DNA of 64,000 nt, from assembly GCA_040766665.1 (NCBI GenBank), contig JAXGQD010000004.1, forward strand, positions 124,001 through 188,000. The letters are read 5' to 3'. Position 1 is the stretch's first letter. The number at the start of each line of letters is the position of its first letter. The notes under the pieces were generated by a model that saw only the letters and a list, made by a program, of their open reading frames with translations, ran no database searches and had not been told where the DNA came from. The translations under genes and the position numbers were made by a program. Positions 36,698-45,143 of the stretch are shown here, piece after piece. The stretch is from JAXGQD01 sp040766665. Lineage in GTDB: Bacteria; Bacillota; Clostridia; Saccharofermentanales; Fastidiosipilaceae.

Positions 36698-36732
36698 GCC
36701 AACACTGAGGTGTGACTAGCTTAAGTGGGTGC
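36698..36732 (+). repeat. 35-bp direct repeat, right copy
   Basis: Identical to 35258-35292. It lies eight bases after the DUF4143 gene stop and no longer belongs to a reading frame. Confidence 0.95.
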
Positions 36733-36836
36733 GCATCTTGGCAGATGGTTGTGCTTTTACTGTCACGGAAAGATGGTAAGCGATGTACAATGTCATATGT
36801 TCATTATTGGCAAGAAATATGAAGGAGACAGCTTGT

Positions 36837-37331
36837 ATGAATGATAATCTCTATCGCGACATCAAACTTATTTTGATTAGTGCCAGAAACAAGGTTTATC
36901 AAACGGCAAACTTTGCAATGGTAGAAACCTATTGGAATATTGGTAAAAAAATCATTGATGAACAAGGTGGGGGTGAAAAGGCGGAATATGGTGTCGGTCT
37001 GCTCAAAGAGCTATCAAAGCGAATGACAAAAGAATTCGGAAAGGGATTCACCGTTACAAATTTGAAATATATGCGACAGTTTTTTCTGGCATTTCCAAAT
37101 GGTCACTCGCTGCGTGACGAATTGAATCAGGAATATCTTGCATTGGAAAATAAGCATGCTGGTAAGTATTCAGAGGTCTGCCAATTTTGTTTGCTCAACC
37201 TTGCAGGGATGGAGGGAGGAAGGGCGATTTTTAAGGTCAAGAGGCATAAATCATTTTCGGAAGTGCACCTCAGTACGACGATTTTGGAGCGCTTACATAA
37301 TTTACAAATAAGGACAGTATCGAAGTGCTGA
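36837..37331 (+). pseudogene. DUF1016 (YhcG-like) N-terminal domain, truncated
   Basis: MNDNLYRDIKLILISARNKVYQTANFAMVETYWNIGKKIIDEQGGGEKAEYGVGLLKELSKRMTKEFGKGF is a clear DUF1016 N-terminal domain (DhiN, DNA-binding). Homologues continue with SWTHYRLL and a PD-(D/E)XK nuclease domain. Here, after LRDEL, the reading frame turns into unrelated residues up to 37331, so the nuclease half is missing. The start with AAGGAG at 36837 is preferred over 36783. Such proteins occur near restriction and toxin loci. Confidence 0.75.
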
Positions 37332-37354
37332 AATGGTTCTGCTGACCCTGTCTT

Positions 37355-37527
37355 GGACAAAAACTCGAGCTTTGCACGAAAAACGGTGCAAAGCTCATGA
37401 TTTTTGTCCATAATTCGATTTAAATGGCTACTTTTTACCAATAATTTGTGCAAAGCTCGAGTATTTGTCCAGTCGCTTTTTAGTGTCGCGAACAAAATCG
37501 CAAAACTGTCCGTGTGGGGCGGACAGT
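37355..37527. repeat. Inverted and direct repeats, GTGCAAAGC family
   Basis: Three ~23-bp arms: 37355-37377 (GGACAAAAACTCGAGCTTTG...), 37386-37409 (GTGCAAAGCTCATG...GTCC) and 37448-37470 (GTGCAAAGCTCGAG...TTGTCC). The first is inverted relative to the other two, so either can pair with it. At 37505-37527 ACTGTCCG and CGGACAGT form another hairpin. The ~400-base gap before the LacI gene holds only these repeats and no gene. Confidence 0.8.
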
Positions 37528-37734
37528 TAGCGAAATTGACAAAAATTGCGCTCCAACATTCGCAACCCACAGCCACCCTCCAACTAAACCTCCCCCGACT
37601 GAATCGTTGACTCGAAACACTTGTATAGACCTCTGAATTGTTACACATGCTGAGTCTGATACAGAATAGACAAATACGGACAAAGACAATCCACCTACAA
37701 AACGGTATGATAAGCAAAATAGGAGGTGCAGCGC

Positions 37735-38712
37735 ATGACAATTAGTGAAATTGCCAAACTTGCCGGTGTTTCAACGGCAACGGTTTCACGTTATTTTAAT
37801 CAAGGCTATGTCAGTGAAGAAAAAAAACAGATTATTCGGCGCATTGTTGAAGAAACAGGGTTTTCGCCTTCACCGCATGCCCAAATGCTGCGCACCAAAC
37901 AGACACGGACGATTGGCGTTATCATCCCCAAAATAAATTCAGAAACGGTTAGCCGTATGGTGGCGGGGATTAATAGAGTCCTCACGCAAGAAAAGTATTT
38001 GCTTGTTTTGGGTGATACGGAAAATGATGAGCGAGAGGAACTTAAATTTCTTGATTTATTTCGCAACAAGCAGGTCGATGGTGTTATTTTGATTGGTACA
38101 GTGCTTTCGGCAAAACATAAGCAACGTATTAAGAATCTAGATGTGCCATTTGTTTTGCTAGGGCAGAGGATGCTCGGTGTAAATTCTGTTTATCACGACA
38201 ACTATGAGGCTGTGTATGCCTTGGCTTCTAAGCTCGCGCAGAATGGAAAGGTTTTTGCCATGATTGCCGCGACTGAGGCTGATCAAGCGGCTGGTTCAGA
38301 TAGGCGGAGAGCTTATTGGGATGCGCTGCGGGAGCTTGGGAAAAGTGAAAAGGTATTTTTTGAAGAGGCGCGCTTCGACCTTCATGCTGCACGTGAAGCT
38401 TGCTCCAGATTATTTGAGGCTCACCCGGATATCGATACACTTTTTTGTGCGACCGACAATATGGCGGTTGGTGCGCTACAGCATCTTCATTCTATTGGCA
38501 AAACCATCCCCCATGACATTCAACTTGCTGGTGTAGGGGACACCTTCATATCCGATGTGGCTAACCCTACTATCACCTCTATTGCTTTTCCTTACGAAGA
38601 GAGCGGCCAAGTGGCAGCAGAACTCTTACTTCAATCCATCGTTGATGAAAACGCCAGCAAAAAAGAAATAAAAATTGCTTATAAGATAAGCTATAAAGGT
38701 TCTACACGTTAG
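37735..38712 (+). CDS. scrR: LacI family repressor of the sucrose operon (ScrR-like)
   Basis: A 325-residue LacI-type regulator. The N-terminal helix-turn-helix TISEIAKLAGVSTATVSRYFNQGYVSEEK is followed by a hinge (SPSPHAQMLRTKQT) and a periplasmic-binding-protein-like effector domain (RTIGVIIPKINSETVSRMVAGI; FCATDNMAVGAL). The frame opens at GTG 37726, but ATG 37735 has AGGAGGTG six bases upstream. Position just before a sucrose PTS gene and hydrolase gene, with matching palindromes in between, supports a ScrR role. Confidence 0.9.
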   Translation: MTISEIAKLAGVSTATVSRYFNQGYVSEEKKQIIRRIVEETGFSPSPHAQMLRTKQTRTIGVIIPKINSETVSRMVAGINRVLTQEKYLLVLGDTENDEREELKFLDLFRNKQVDGVILIGTVLSAKHKQRIKNLDVPFVLLGQRMLGVNSVYHDNYEAVYALASKLAQNGKVFAMIAATEADQAAGSDRRRAYWDALRELGKSEKVFFEEARFDLHAAREACSRLFEAHPDIDTLFCATDNMAVGALQHLHSIGKTIPHDIQLAGVGDTFISDVANPTITSIAFPYEESGQVAAELLLQSIVDENASKKEIKIAYKISYKGSTR

Positions 38713-38970
38713 TTTAGGTGCTTCCGTAACGAAGAACAAGGGTTTGCGTTAATTAAGTGATTTTCACGAACTTTGAAACGTTCTCCGTAACAAATAATCC
38801 GCTATGTCAAAGTGGAGTTTGATGTAGCTTACTATTTGCAATTTCAGAGTCTGATTCTTCGGCGTAATTTTTGCTATATTGCATAAAAATTTGCAGTAAT
38901 TTAATAGATATTAAACAAAAATTATTCAAGCTATTTACAAACAAAAAGAAAGCGAGTATAAATCAAGAAG

Positions 38971-38988
38971 GCATGAAATTGATACCAC
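38971..38988 (-). promoter_or_regulatory. Predicted LacI-type operator O1
   Basis: On the minus strand GTGGTATCAATTTCATGC matches the downstream O2 site at 14 of 18 positions. It lies 100 bases before scrA. Confidence 0.6.
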
Positions 38989-39038
38989 AAAAAAATACAT
39001 CAAAAACATGCATTTAACAAAATAACGAATATAAGAGC

Positions 39039-39056
39039 ATGGTATCGATTACATGA
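39039..39056 (+). promoter_or_regulatory. Predicted LacI-type operator O2
   Basis: ATGGTATCGATTACATGA has an imperfect palindrome around a central CG, typical of LacI-family sites. Its centre is 68 bp from O1, allowing looping. A TATAAG hexamer at 39030-39035 just upstream could be a -10. The rest of the 375-base gap (38713-39087) is AT-rich with no gene. Confidence 0.6.
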
Positions 39057-39087
39057 AATATCTAAAATCCCCAATCTAGGAGGAAGC

Positions 39088-40449
39088 ATGGACTATCAAA
39101 GAATTGCGCATGAAGTAATCGAAAAAGTAGGTGGACGAAGCAATATCGTCTCTTCCGCACATTGTGCGACACGTCTTCGTCTGGTTATCGCCGACAATGA
39201 GAAGATGGATCAAGAAGCCGTTGAAAATATTGAAGGAGTAAAAGGCGTTTTTAGTTCAGCCGGACAGCTTCAAATTATTTTTGGAACAGGTGTTGTTAAC
39301 AAGGTCTATGATGCGTTCACTAATGAGAGTGGTGTCGCTGAAGGAACAAAAGAAGAGGTCAAGCAAGCTGCCGCAGCCAAACAAAGTCCATTCAAGCGTG
39401 CGATAAAAACACTTGGCGATATTTTCGTTCCTATTATCCCAGCGATTGTTGCTTCGGGCCTGATGATGGGGCTATTGGAAGGTCTTGGCAAAGCGATCCC
39501 AAGTCTCGGCGATTCAGGACTTTTTTCGATACTTTCTCTGTTCAGTAATGCGGCATTTGTGTTTTTGCCAATATTAATTGCCGTTAGTGCCGCTAAGACC
39601 TTTGGCGGAAACTTATTCCTTGGCGCTGTTATCGGTATGATTATGATTCATCCTAACCTGATGAATGCTTGGGCAGTGGCTAGCGCGGAATCAGTGCCTA
39701 TGGTCTCTGCTTGGTTCGGTTTGTTTGAGGTACCGCTGGTTGGCTATCAAGGGCACGTCATTCCAGTGGTAATCGCTGTTTGGCTGATGTCGACACTGGA
39801 AAAGAAACTTCACAAGATTGTACCTGAAATTATTGACCTCTTCGTTACACCTTTGGTGACTGTTTTGCTTACTGGTTATATCACTTTGACTGTTATTGGT
39901 CCCGTTTTTTCTTATGCTGAAACGCTCGTGCTGGATGGTGCAAAATTGCTCATTGCTCTACCCTTTGGTATTGGCGCTGCGTTGACGGGTGCGCTCTATG
40001 CGCCTACAGTTGTCGCAGGTGTGCACCATATGTATAACGCGATTGAAGCGGGCTTGCTCAGTGCTGGTGGCTTAAATATTTGGATGCCGATTGCTACGGC
40101 TGCTAATGTGGGTCAAGGTGCGGCTGCATTGGCGGTAGCGCTAAAAACAAAGAAACAAAAGATTAAAGCGCTTGCTTTGCCAGCCTCTTTGTCCGCATTC
40201 TTGGGGATTACTGAACCTGCTATTTTTGGTGTTAACTTACGTTACAGCAAGCCCTTTATTGCAGGTTGTATTGGTGGTTTGGTTGGTGGACTCCTGGCGG
40301 GAATTACAGGTATTGGTGCGACTGCTTATGGTGTAACTGGTGTCTTTGGTTTCTTAATCACAACTTCATACACCTTGCAGTATGCACTGGTGATGCTCGC
40401 TTCAATTGCGACGGCTTTTATAGTGTCATGGGTACTTTATAAAGATTAA
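39088..40449 (+). CDS. scrA: Sucrose-type PTS permease, EIIBC
   Basis: A 453-residue phosphotransferase permease importing sucrose as sucrose-6-phosphate. The EIIB domain has phospho-cysteine C26 in HCATRLRL; the EIIC membrane domain follows (~105-453), with a TEPAIFGVNLRY motif near the C-terminus. There is no EIIA domain, so phosphate must come from a separate EIIA, as for other ScrA proteins. AGGAGGAAG precedes the ATG. Specificity is inferred from its hydrolase neighbour; trehalose or beta-glucoside paralogues are similar. Confidence 0.92.
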   Translation: MDYQRIAHEVIEKVGGRSNIVSSAHCATRLRLVIADNEKMDQEAVENIEGVKGVFSSAGQLQIIFGTGVVNKVYDAFTNESGVAEGTKEEVKQAAAAKQSPFKRAIKTLGDIFVPIIPAIVASGLMMGLLEGLGKAIPSLGDSGLFSILSLFSNAAFVFLPILIAVSAAKTFGGNLFLGAVIGMIMIHPNLMNAWAVASAESVPMVSAWFGLFEVPLVGYQGHVIPVVIAVWLMSTLEKKLHKIVPEIIDLFVTPLVTVLLTGYITLTVIGPVFSYAETLVLDGAKLLIALPFGIGAALTGALYAPTVVAGVHHMYNAIEAGLLSAGGLNIWMPIATAANVGQGAAALAVALKTKKQKIKALALPASLSAFLGITEPAIFGVNLRYSKPFIAGCIGGLVGGLLAGITGIGATAYGVTGVFGFLITTSYTLQYALVMLASIATAFIVSWVLYKD

Positions 40450-40511
40450 ATTGTGTTTGGTTTTACCAATAATAATGGCAAAACCAAGCCCTCACAAACA
40501 GGAGTGCACAA

Positions 40512-42014
40512 ATGAATGCCTTAGCTAAACTGCTCGAACAAGAAAGACTTCGTCTGGAAACAGCCTATTTGTCTAAGAACGTTGTTGATTCGTGGCGCAT
40601 GCGTTTTCACATCATGCCACCCGTCGGCTGGCTTAACGATCCCAACGGACTCTGTTATTTTCAGGGGCGCTACCAAGCTTTTTTTCAATACGCACCATAT
40701 GGTGTAGACGGAAGTGACTTAAAGCTCTGGGGCCATTACAGCTCGGAAGATTTATTGCACTGGCATTATGAGGGGGCACCTCTCTTGCCCGATAGTCCCT
40801 ATGACTGCCATGGCGTTTATTCGGGTAGTGCATTTATTGAAGGCGAGGAAGCCTGGCTTTTTTATACTGGCAATGTCAAGTTTGATGGAGACTATGACTA
40901 CATCAATGCAGGCCGTGGTTCTGCGACTCTGCGTGTCCCGCTACTTAGAGATTTGAGCTTAGGTACTAAGGAAGTCATTTTAAAGAATGAAGATTATCCA
41001 GATGACTACAGTTGTCATATACGTGATCCGAAAGTTTGGAAAGAAACGGATGGCTATCACATGGTGCTTGGTGCGCGGTCTAGGGCTAGCCATGGTGCAG
41101 TCTTGCATTATTTTAGTGATGATCTAGCGCAGTGGAATTTGCTGCAGGAAATACGTGCTGTAGATGGCTTTGGCTACATGTGGGAATGTCCGGACATTTT
41201 TCCTCTGGTGGATGAGGCGGGCAAAGAATGGTATGTCTTATCGATCTCCCCGCAAGGTCTTGAACGTGGCTTAGACAAGTTTCAAAATGTTTATCAAAGT
41301 GGCTACTTTTTGCTGGAACCTGACGTGGTACGTGTGGCAGGGCAGACTGGAGCAGACGCACGTCAGGTTCTAGAGTTAGATGCGTCGACCTTTGTTGAAT
41401 GGGATTATGGCTTTGATTTCTATGCTCCGCAGACTTTTGCCGATGAAAATGAAAGACGCCTGCTAATCGCCTGGTCTGGTGTTCCGGATAGCGACAAAGA
41501 ATATAGTAACCCTACATGTGCTAGAGCTTGGCAACACTGTCTTAGCTTACCACGTGTGCTTAGTTTGAAAGAGGGAAAAGTGTACCAAAATCCGCCGGAG
41601 GAGCTTTTGTCTCTGCGTGCTCAAGAGCTTTTGTTTACTCTTGATGCGCAAGCTAATGTGGCTACTGCCCCTATTCAAAGCACTGTTGTAGATAGTTTGT
41701 GTTTTGATTTTGTGCTTAGTGCGATTCAGGAAAATGCAGGTTATTTTGAAATTGGGGAAGATTTACGTTTTGCTTGGGATGAAAATGGCTGTAGTTTGAC
41801 GCATCTTAGCGAAGCAGGAGGCGGACGCAAGACACGGAACTTGTCATCTCTTTCGTTGCAATCGTTGCGGGTAATTGCTGATGCTTCAATTTTAGAATTT
41901 TTTATTAATGAAGGGGCAGCAGTCATGTCTACTAGATTCTATCCTGCCGCTGAGCACTGTGAGATAAGATTTCAAAGCGCAGCAGACGCTCGTCTGTGGA
42001 TGTTTGGAAAATAA
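40512..42014 (+). CDS. scrB: Sucrose-6-phosphate hydrolase (GH32)
   Basis: A 500-residue GH32 enzyme that splits sucrose-6-phosphate into glucose-6-phosphate and fructose. The nucleophile region is GWLNDPNG (D43), the transition-state Asp lies in IRDPKVW and the acid/base Glu in WECPDIFPL. No signal peptide, consistent with an intracellular substrate from the PTS. CAGGAGTG lies before the ATG and the gene follows scrA by 62 bases. No fructokinase gene is nearby. Confidence 0.94.
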   Translation: MNALAKLLEQERLRLETAYLSKNVVDSWRMRFHIMPPVGWLNDPNGLCYFQGRYQAFFQYAPYGVDGSDLKLWGHYSSEDLLHWHYEGAPLLPDSPYDCHGVYSGSAFIEGEEAWLFYTGNVKFDGDYDYINAGRGSATLRVPLLRDLSLGTKEVILKNEDYPDDYSCHIRDPKVWKETDGYHMVLGARSRASHGAVLHYFSDDLAQWNLLQEIRAVDGFGYMWECPDIFPLVDEAGKEWYVLSISPQGLERGLDKFQNVYQSGYFLLEPDVVRVAGQTGADARQVLELDASTFVEWDYGFDFYAPQTFADENERRLLIAWSGVPDSDKEYSNPTCARAWQHCLSLPRVLSLKEGKVYQNPPEELLSLRAQELLFTLDAQANVATAPIQSTVVDSLCFDFVLSAIQENAGYFEIGEDLRFAWDENGCSLTHLSEAGGGRKTRNLSSLSLQSLRVIADASILEFFINEGAAVMSTRFYPAAEHCEIRFQSAADARLWMFGK

Positions 42015-42017
42015 TAA

Positions 42018-42155
42018 ATGGAAAACAAAGTAGAATTACTTCAAAACCTCACTATAGAAATGCGCAAAAGCACTATTGTACTCAATCTTTTGGTGGCTCT
42101 GCGTCAAGAGCAGCACGGCTACGAGTTGTCAAAAAACTTGGAAAATATGGTTTAG
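42018..42155 (+). pseudogene. PadR-like regulator remnant (45 codons)
   Basis: ATG 42018 starts three bases after the scrB stop and reads MENKVELLQNLTIEMRKSTI, then VLNLLVALRQEQHGYELSKNLENMV and TAG. This matches the first helix-turn-helix half of PadR-type regulators (LVALL..HGYEL). The recognition helix and dimerisation domain are missing, replaced by repeat-like sequence. Most likely a truncated gene. GGAAAATAATAA offers no clear ribosome site. Confidence 0.65.
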
Positions 42156-42259
42156 TGAGGTGCTTGACCTAGGGACGAACGGGCTTGGAAATGACAAAAG
42201 TTCCGCTCCAACACGGCGGCCTCGTGTTGTGCTGGCGTTTTTGCCACGAGCATAATTTA

Positions 42260-42640
42260 TCATACAGACTTGGTAGCAACGACATCGTAGCCTGCCTGTG
42301 CTAATACTAATAAAGCTTCGTCGAATTGTTCTTCTTTTGTGAGGATATAGTCCGTATTAAAAGTCGAAATAACGAAAATTTCGATTTGGCTTTCAGCTAA
42401 CAAAGTGGCAATCCTCGATAATATACCAATAAGTGAAAAGTCCAAAACGCCAACGATGCGGAAAGCGCGCCAACCATCCTCTCTGGCTATGACATTTTCA
42501 GGTACATGTGAAGTAGGGCAGACCAAGGAGATTTCCTGGTCTGTTTTGCCAAGAAAATAAAGGTCATAATCAAGATTGAATTGTGAATTATCCTGTAACT
42601 CGCAGACTGAAAACGTTTGTTTTAAGGCTTCGATTTTCAT
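42260..42640 (-). CDS. ACT domain protein (ACT_7/CASTOR-like)
   Basis: A 126-residue protein with two small alpha/beta halves; the second holds VPENVIAREDGWRAFRIVGVLDFSLIGILSRIATLLAESQIEIFVISTFNTDYILT, a strong match to ACT_7-type domains that bind amino acids. Such single proteins are common and uncharacterised in Firmicutes. CAAGGAG lies six bases before the ATG. It stands alone between repeat regions; its ligand is unknown. Confidence 0.85.
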   Translation of the reverse strand: MKIEALKQTFSVCELQDNSQFNLDYDLYFLGKTDQEISLVCPTSHVPENVIAREDGWRAFRIVGVLDFSLIGILSRIATLLAESQIEIFVISTFNTDYILTKEEQFDEALLVLAQAGYDVVATKSV

Positions 42641-42884
42641 GTTGGCTCCTTGTATTATGTATTTGTGCTTAAACGATTTTATCTTGAAATAAAACTTTGG
42701 GCAAAATGAATCCAGACATTTGAAGTATAAATTAAAATTTCTCTAACATCAGCACAAGAAAAGTAAAAGATAAATCATAGGGTCTAAGTCCTAAAACATA
42801 ATTAATAGGAAATATTAGTTGATTCTTTTGGAGGTCCTTTTCTAAGCGGACAAATCTGCAGGCGGGGGAGGTTCACGCTAGCCT

Positions 42885-42981
42885 TCCACTAGCTTTGCTT
42901 GAAAATTTGTCCAGAACTACCCCCTCTGTGTCCAGTTTTAGCTTACCACTGCATCCACTAGCTTTGCTTGAAAATTTGTCC
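42885..42981. repeat. 28-bp direct repeats in intergenic region
   Basis: TCCACTAGCTTTGCTTGAAA followed by ATTTGTCC occurs at 42885-42912 and 42954-42981, identical over 28 bp and 69 bp apart. The 537-base gap (42641-43177) contains further look-alikes (GGAAATTTTGCCCA near 43050, two CCAATTATT boxes) but no gene. Confidence 0.85.
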
Positions 42982-43177
42982 GCACCCCCCTCTTTGACAG
43001 GTAAAATAGCCAATTATTTCGGTCGTGCAAGCGAAAACCAGTCACAACCGGAAATTTTGCCCAATCTTCATGGAAAATTGGCCAATTATTGCACCTAGGC
43101 GAAAACATTGACCAAGCCCCTCAAAGCGCTATACTTTTCTGATTTCTTCGATCCGAAAAATCCGACTCTGTCTCGCC

Positions 43178-44053
43178 TTAGCGAATTCTACTTGTGGCTG
43201 AGTTATTCGCAGCATTAGCCGTTTCTACCGGCTTCTCATCATTTAGAATAGCCGTAATCAGCAAACGATGGGTAAAGGGTTCTACACCCATACCGGCTGC
43301 CGGCGTGCAGGTCACCAAGGTGATATAGTGTTCGGTCGGACTTTGATATTTAGTGAGAAGATCGTTCATGGTTTCTGTAGGCCAAATGGTACTAAAGTTG
43401 ATGATGGAGTAACGATGTCTTTCTCCGTTATAGGTGACGTAAATCGGATCGTTCACCTGCAGTTGTTCAGCGTGGGTAAAGTCATAATCATCATAGGAAT
43501 CACGATGGATAAAAATGGCGCTGTTACCGGCCTGGTCGGGCATTGGTGTCTGATCCCAATGACTCGCCGCATAATACATTGCGTAGTAGTCCAGTTCTTT
43601 AATAAGAGGAATGTTTACCTTTAAGAGGGGTATTTCCAAGCGTCCGATTGGGGTCATGTACTGTAAACCTTGACTGATGGTCGTCGCTTCCGTGTTCGTT
43701 GGAGCAGAAGCACCGACCATATTACCGGCCGCATCCACCTCAAAATAATCGTATTCAGCGGCTTGAATCCGGTTGGCATTAGGGTCATAGGCGATTTGAA
43801 CGGTTTCATTCTTATCAACCGCGACCTGCAGTTCATTGGCCAATTTAGCCCTGTTCCAACGCACAATAGTAGGGCGGAAGAGCAGAAAGAGTCCCGCGCC
43901 AAAAAGCGCAACAATCAACAGAGTTAGAACGTAGTCGAACCAGGTTTTTTTGCGTCGGCGCCGTTTGCTGTTATTCGCGTTGCCTAGCTCTTTGATTTGT
44001 TCAGCCTCGAAGGGTTCTTCAAGGGATGTATAGCTCGATTCATTTTTTTTCAT
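43178..44053 (-). CDS. Sortase (class C/D-like)
   Basis: A 291-residue membrane-anchored transpeptidase. A basic stretch (KRRRRKKTW) precedes one transmembrane segment (~40-60). The catalytic set is H183 in AIFIHRD, C249 in ITLVTCTP and R263 in THRLLI. The linker of ~75 residues before the sortase core is longer than usual. No LPXTG protein or pilin is encoded nearby, so its substrates lie elsewhere. The subclass is uncertain because the usual GH before the catalytic His reads IH. Confidence 0.88.
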   Translation of the reverse strand: MKKNESSYTSLEEPFEAEQIKELGNANNSKRRRRKKTWFDYVLTLLIVALFGAGLFLLFRPTIVRWNRAKLANELQVAVDKNETVQIAYDPNANRIQAAEYDYFEVDAAGNMVGASAPTNTEATTISQGLQYMTPIGRLEIPLLKVNIPLIKELDYYAMYYAASHWDQTPMPDQAGNSAIFIHRDSYDDYDFTHAEQLQVNDPIYVTYNGERHRYSIINFSTIWPTETMNDLLTKYQSPTEHYITLVTCTPAAGMGVEPFTHRLLITAILNDEKPVETANAANNSATSRIR

Positions 44054-44141
44054 AGACGCCCCAATGTTGAAGTGATACTCTCCAGTTTAGCACAAGGTAG
44101 GGTAAAATAGATTTGCACTTGCATGATGGAAGGATATAGCG

Positions 44142-44843
44142 ATGTCTTTTAGTGAAGCAAATAGTGAAGCTAAGTCTTTGGCAAAAGCCGAGCTGCGCCG
44201 CCTGTTTCGTGAGAAAAGGGCAGCCATCCCTGAAATTGAACGGCTCTCTCAGAGTCTCACAGTCAACCGGGCTCTGGCTATTTTTTTAGCAGAATTAATC
44301 GAAGCCAGACGCGAACAGAGCACTGAGCCATTACGTGTCTGTGCCTATATGGCAGTTGGGGCAGAGCTGACTTTAGAACCACTCTTGGAAGATGAACTGA
44401 GCCGCGCGGTGGAAGAAAAGCTACTGCGTTTCTATATCCCTAAAACTCGAAAAGAAGCCGCCGGCCACTTGGCTCTGATTTTCGGTGACTATGAAAGCCC
44501 TGCTACTGTCGGCTGTAGCGCCTGTCAAAGAGGTCGTTTAGGTATTCCGGAGCCTCGGGAAGCGATGCTTGATGTGAACTTAGAACCTGATGTGGTCTTA
44601 TTGCCCTGTTTGGCCTTCGACCTACATGGGCAACGTTTAGGACAAGGGGCGGGCTGTTATGACCGCTACTTAGGGGGCCTGGCTGCTATGGGAATTCGGC
44701 CGCTCTGCGTGGTGGTGGGTTTTGCCGAGCAAAAGTCTTTGGGAGCCCTGCCAACTGCCCCGCATGATTTCGTGATGGATTACTATGCTTGCGGGGATAC
44801 CGTACAAAAATTTTCAAGCCTGGGAGGGGAACACGATGAGTGA
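44142..44843 (+). CDS. 5-formyltetrahydrofolate cyclo-ligase
   Basis: A 233-residue enzyme (MTHFS family) that converts 5-formyl-THF to 5,10-methenyl-THF using ATP. The ATP/Mg motif appears as HGQRLGQGAGCYDRYL, where most homologues read RLGYGGGYYDRF. The N-terminus has KAELRRLFREKRAAI, a typical start. AAGGATAT precedes the ATG. Its stop overlaps the ACT-domain gene start by eight bases. Confidence 0.92.
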   Translation: MSFSEANSEAKSLAKAELRRLFREKRAAIPEIERLSQSLTVNRALAIFLAELIEARREQSTEPLRVCAYMAVGAELTLEPLLEDELSRAVEEKLLRFYIPKTRKEAAGHLALIFGDYESPATVGCSACQRGRLGIPEPREAMLDVNLEPDVVLLPCLAFDLHGQRLGQGAGCYDRYLGGLAAMGIRPLCVVVGFAEQKSLGALPTAPHDFVMDYYACGDTVQKFSSLGGEHDE

Positions 44844-45120
44844 GAAGAAAGAGAAGGCAGTCCTGAGTGTTGTGGGGCGTGACCGAGTGGGCATCATTGC
44901 CGCAGTAACGGCCTTACTGGCTGCATATGAAGTGAATATCGAAGACATTTCACAGACTATTTTGCAGGATATTTTCAACATGATCATGATGGTGGATCTC
45001 AGTAAAATGAATAAGCCATTGCAGGACTTGCGTCATGATTTGGAGGCACTGGGCGAAGAACTGGGTTTGTCCATTACCATTCAGCATTCGGCCATCTTTG
45101 ACAGCATGCACCGCATCTAA
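44836..45120 (+). CDS. ACT domain protein, UPF0237 family
   Basis: A 94-residue protein made of one ACT domain: AVLSVVGRDRVGIIAAVTALLAAYEVNIEDISQTIL. The frame opens at 44785, but ATG 44836, preceded by GGGAGGGG, gives the standard UPF0237 N-terminus. It is followed 23 bases later by the UPF0210 gene, a pairing conserved across many Firmicutes. It may bind an amino acid and regulate that partner. Confidence 0.93.
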   Translation: MSEKKEKAVLSVVGRDRVGIIAAVTALLAAYEVNIEDISQTILQDIFNMIMMVDLSKMNKPLQDLRHDLEALGEELGLSITIQHSAIFDSMHRI

Positions 45121-45143
45121 ACAGTAAAATTGAGGAAAGAGTT

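Noticed and set aside
37127..37741. 204-codon minus-strand frame in the DUF1016/LacI gap
   Set aside because: It runs through the inverted repeats, shows low-complexity cysteine-rich translation and lacks a ribosome site.
38750..38800. Catabolite-responsive element near TTGAAACGTTCTCC
   Set aside because: It is one base short of the cre spacing and lacks the second half-site.
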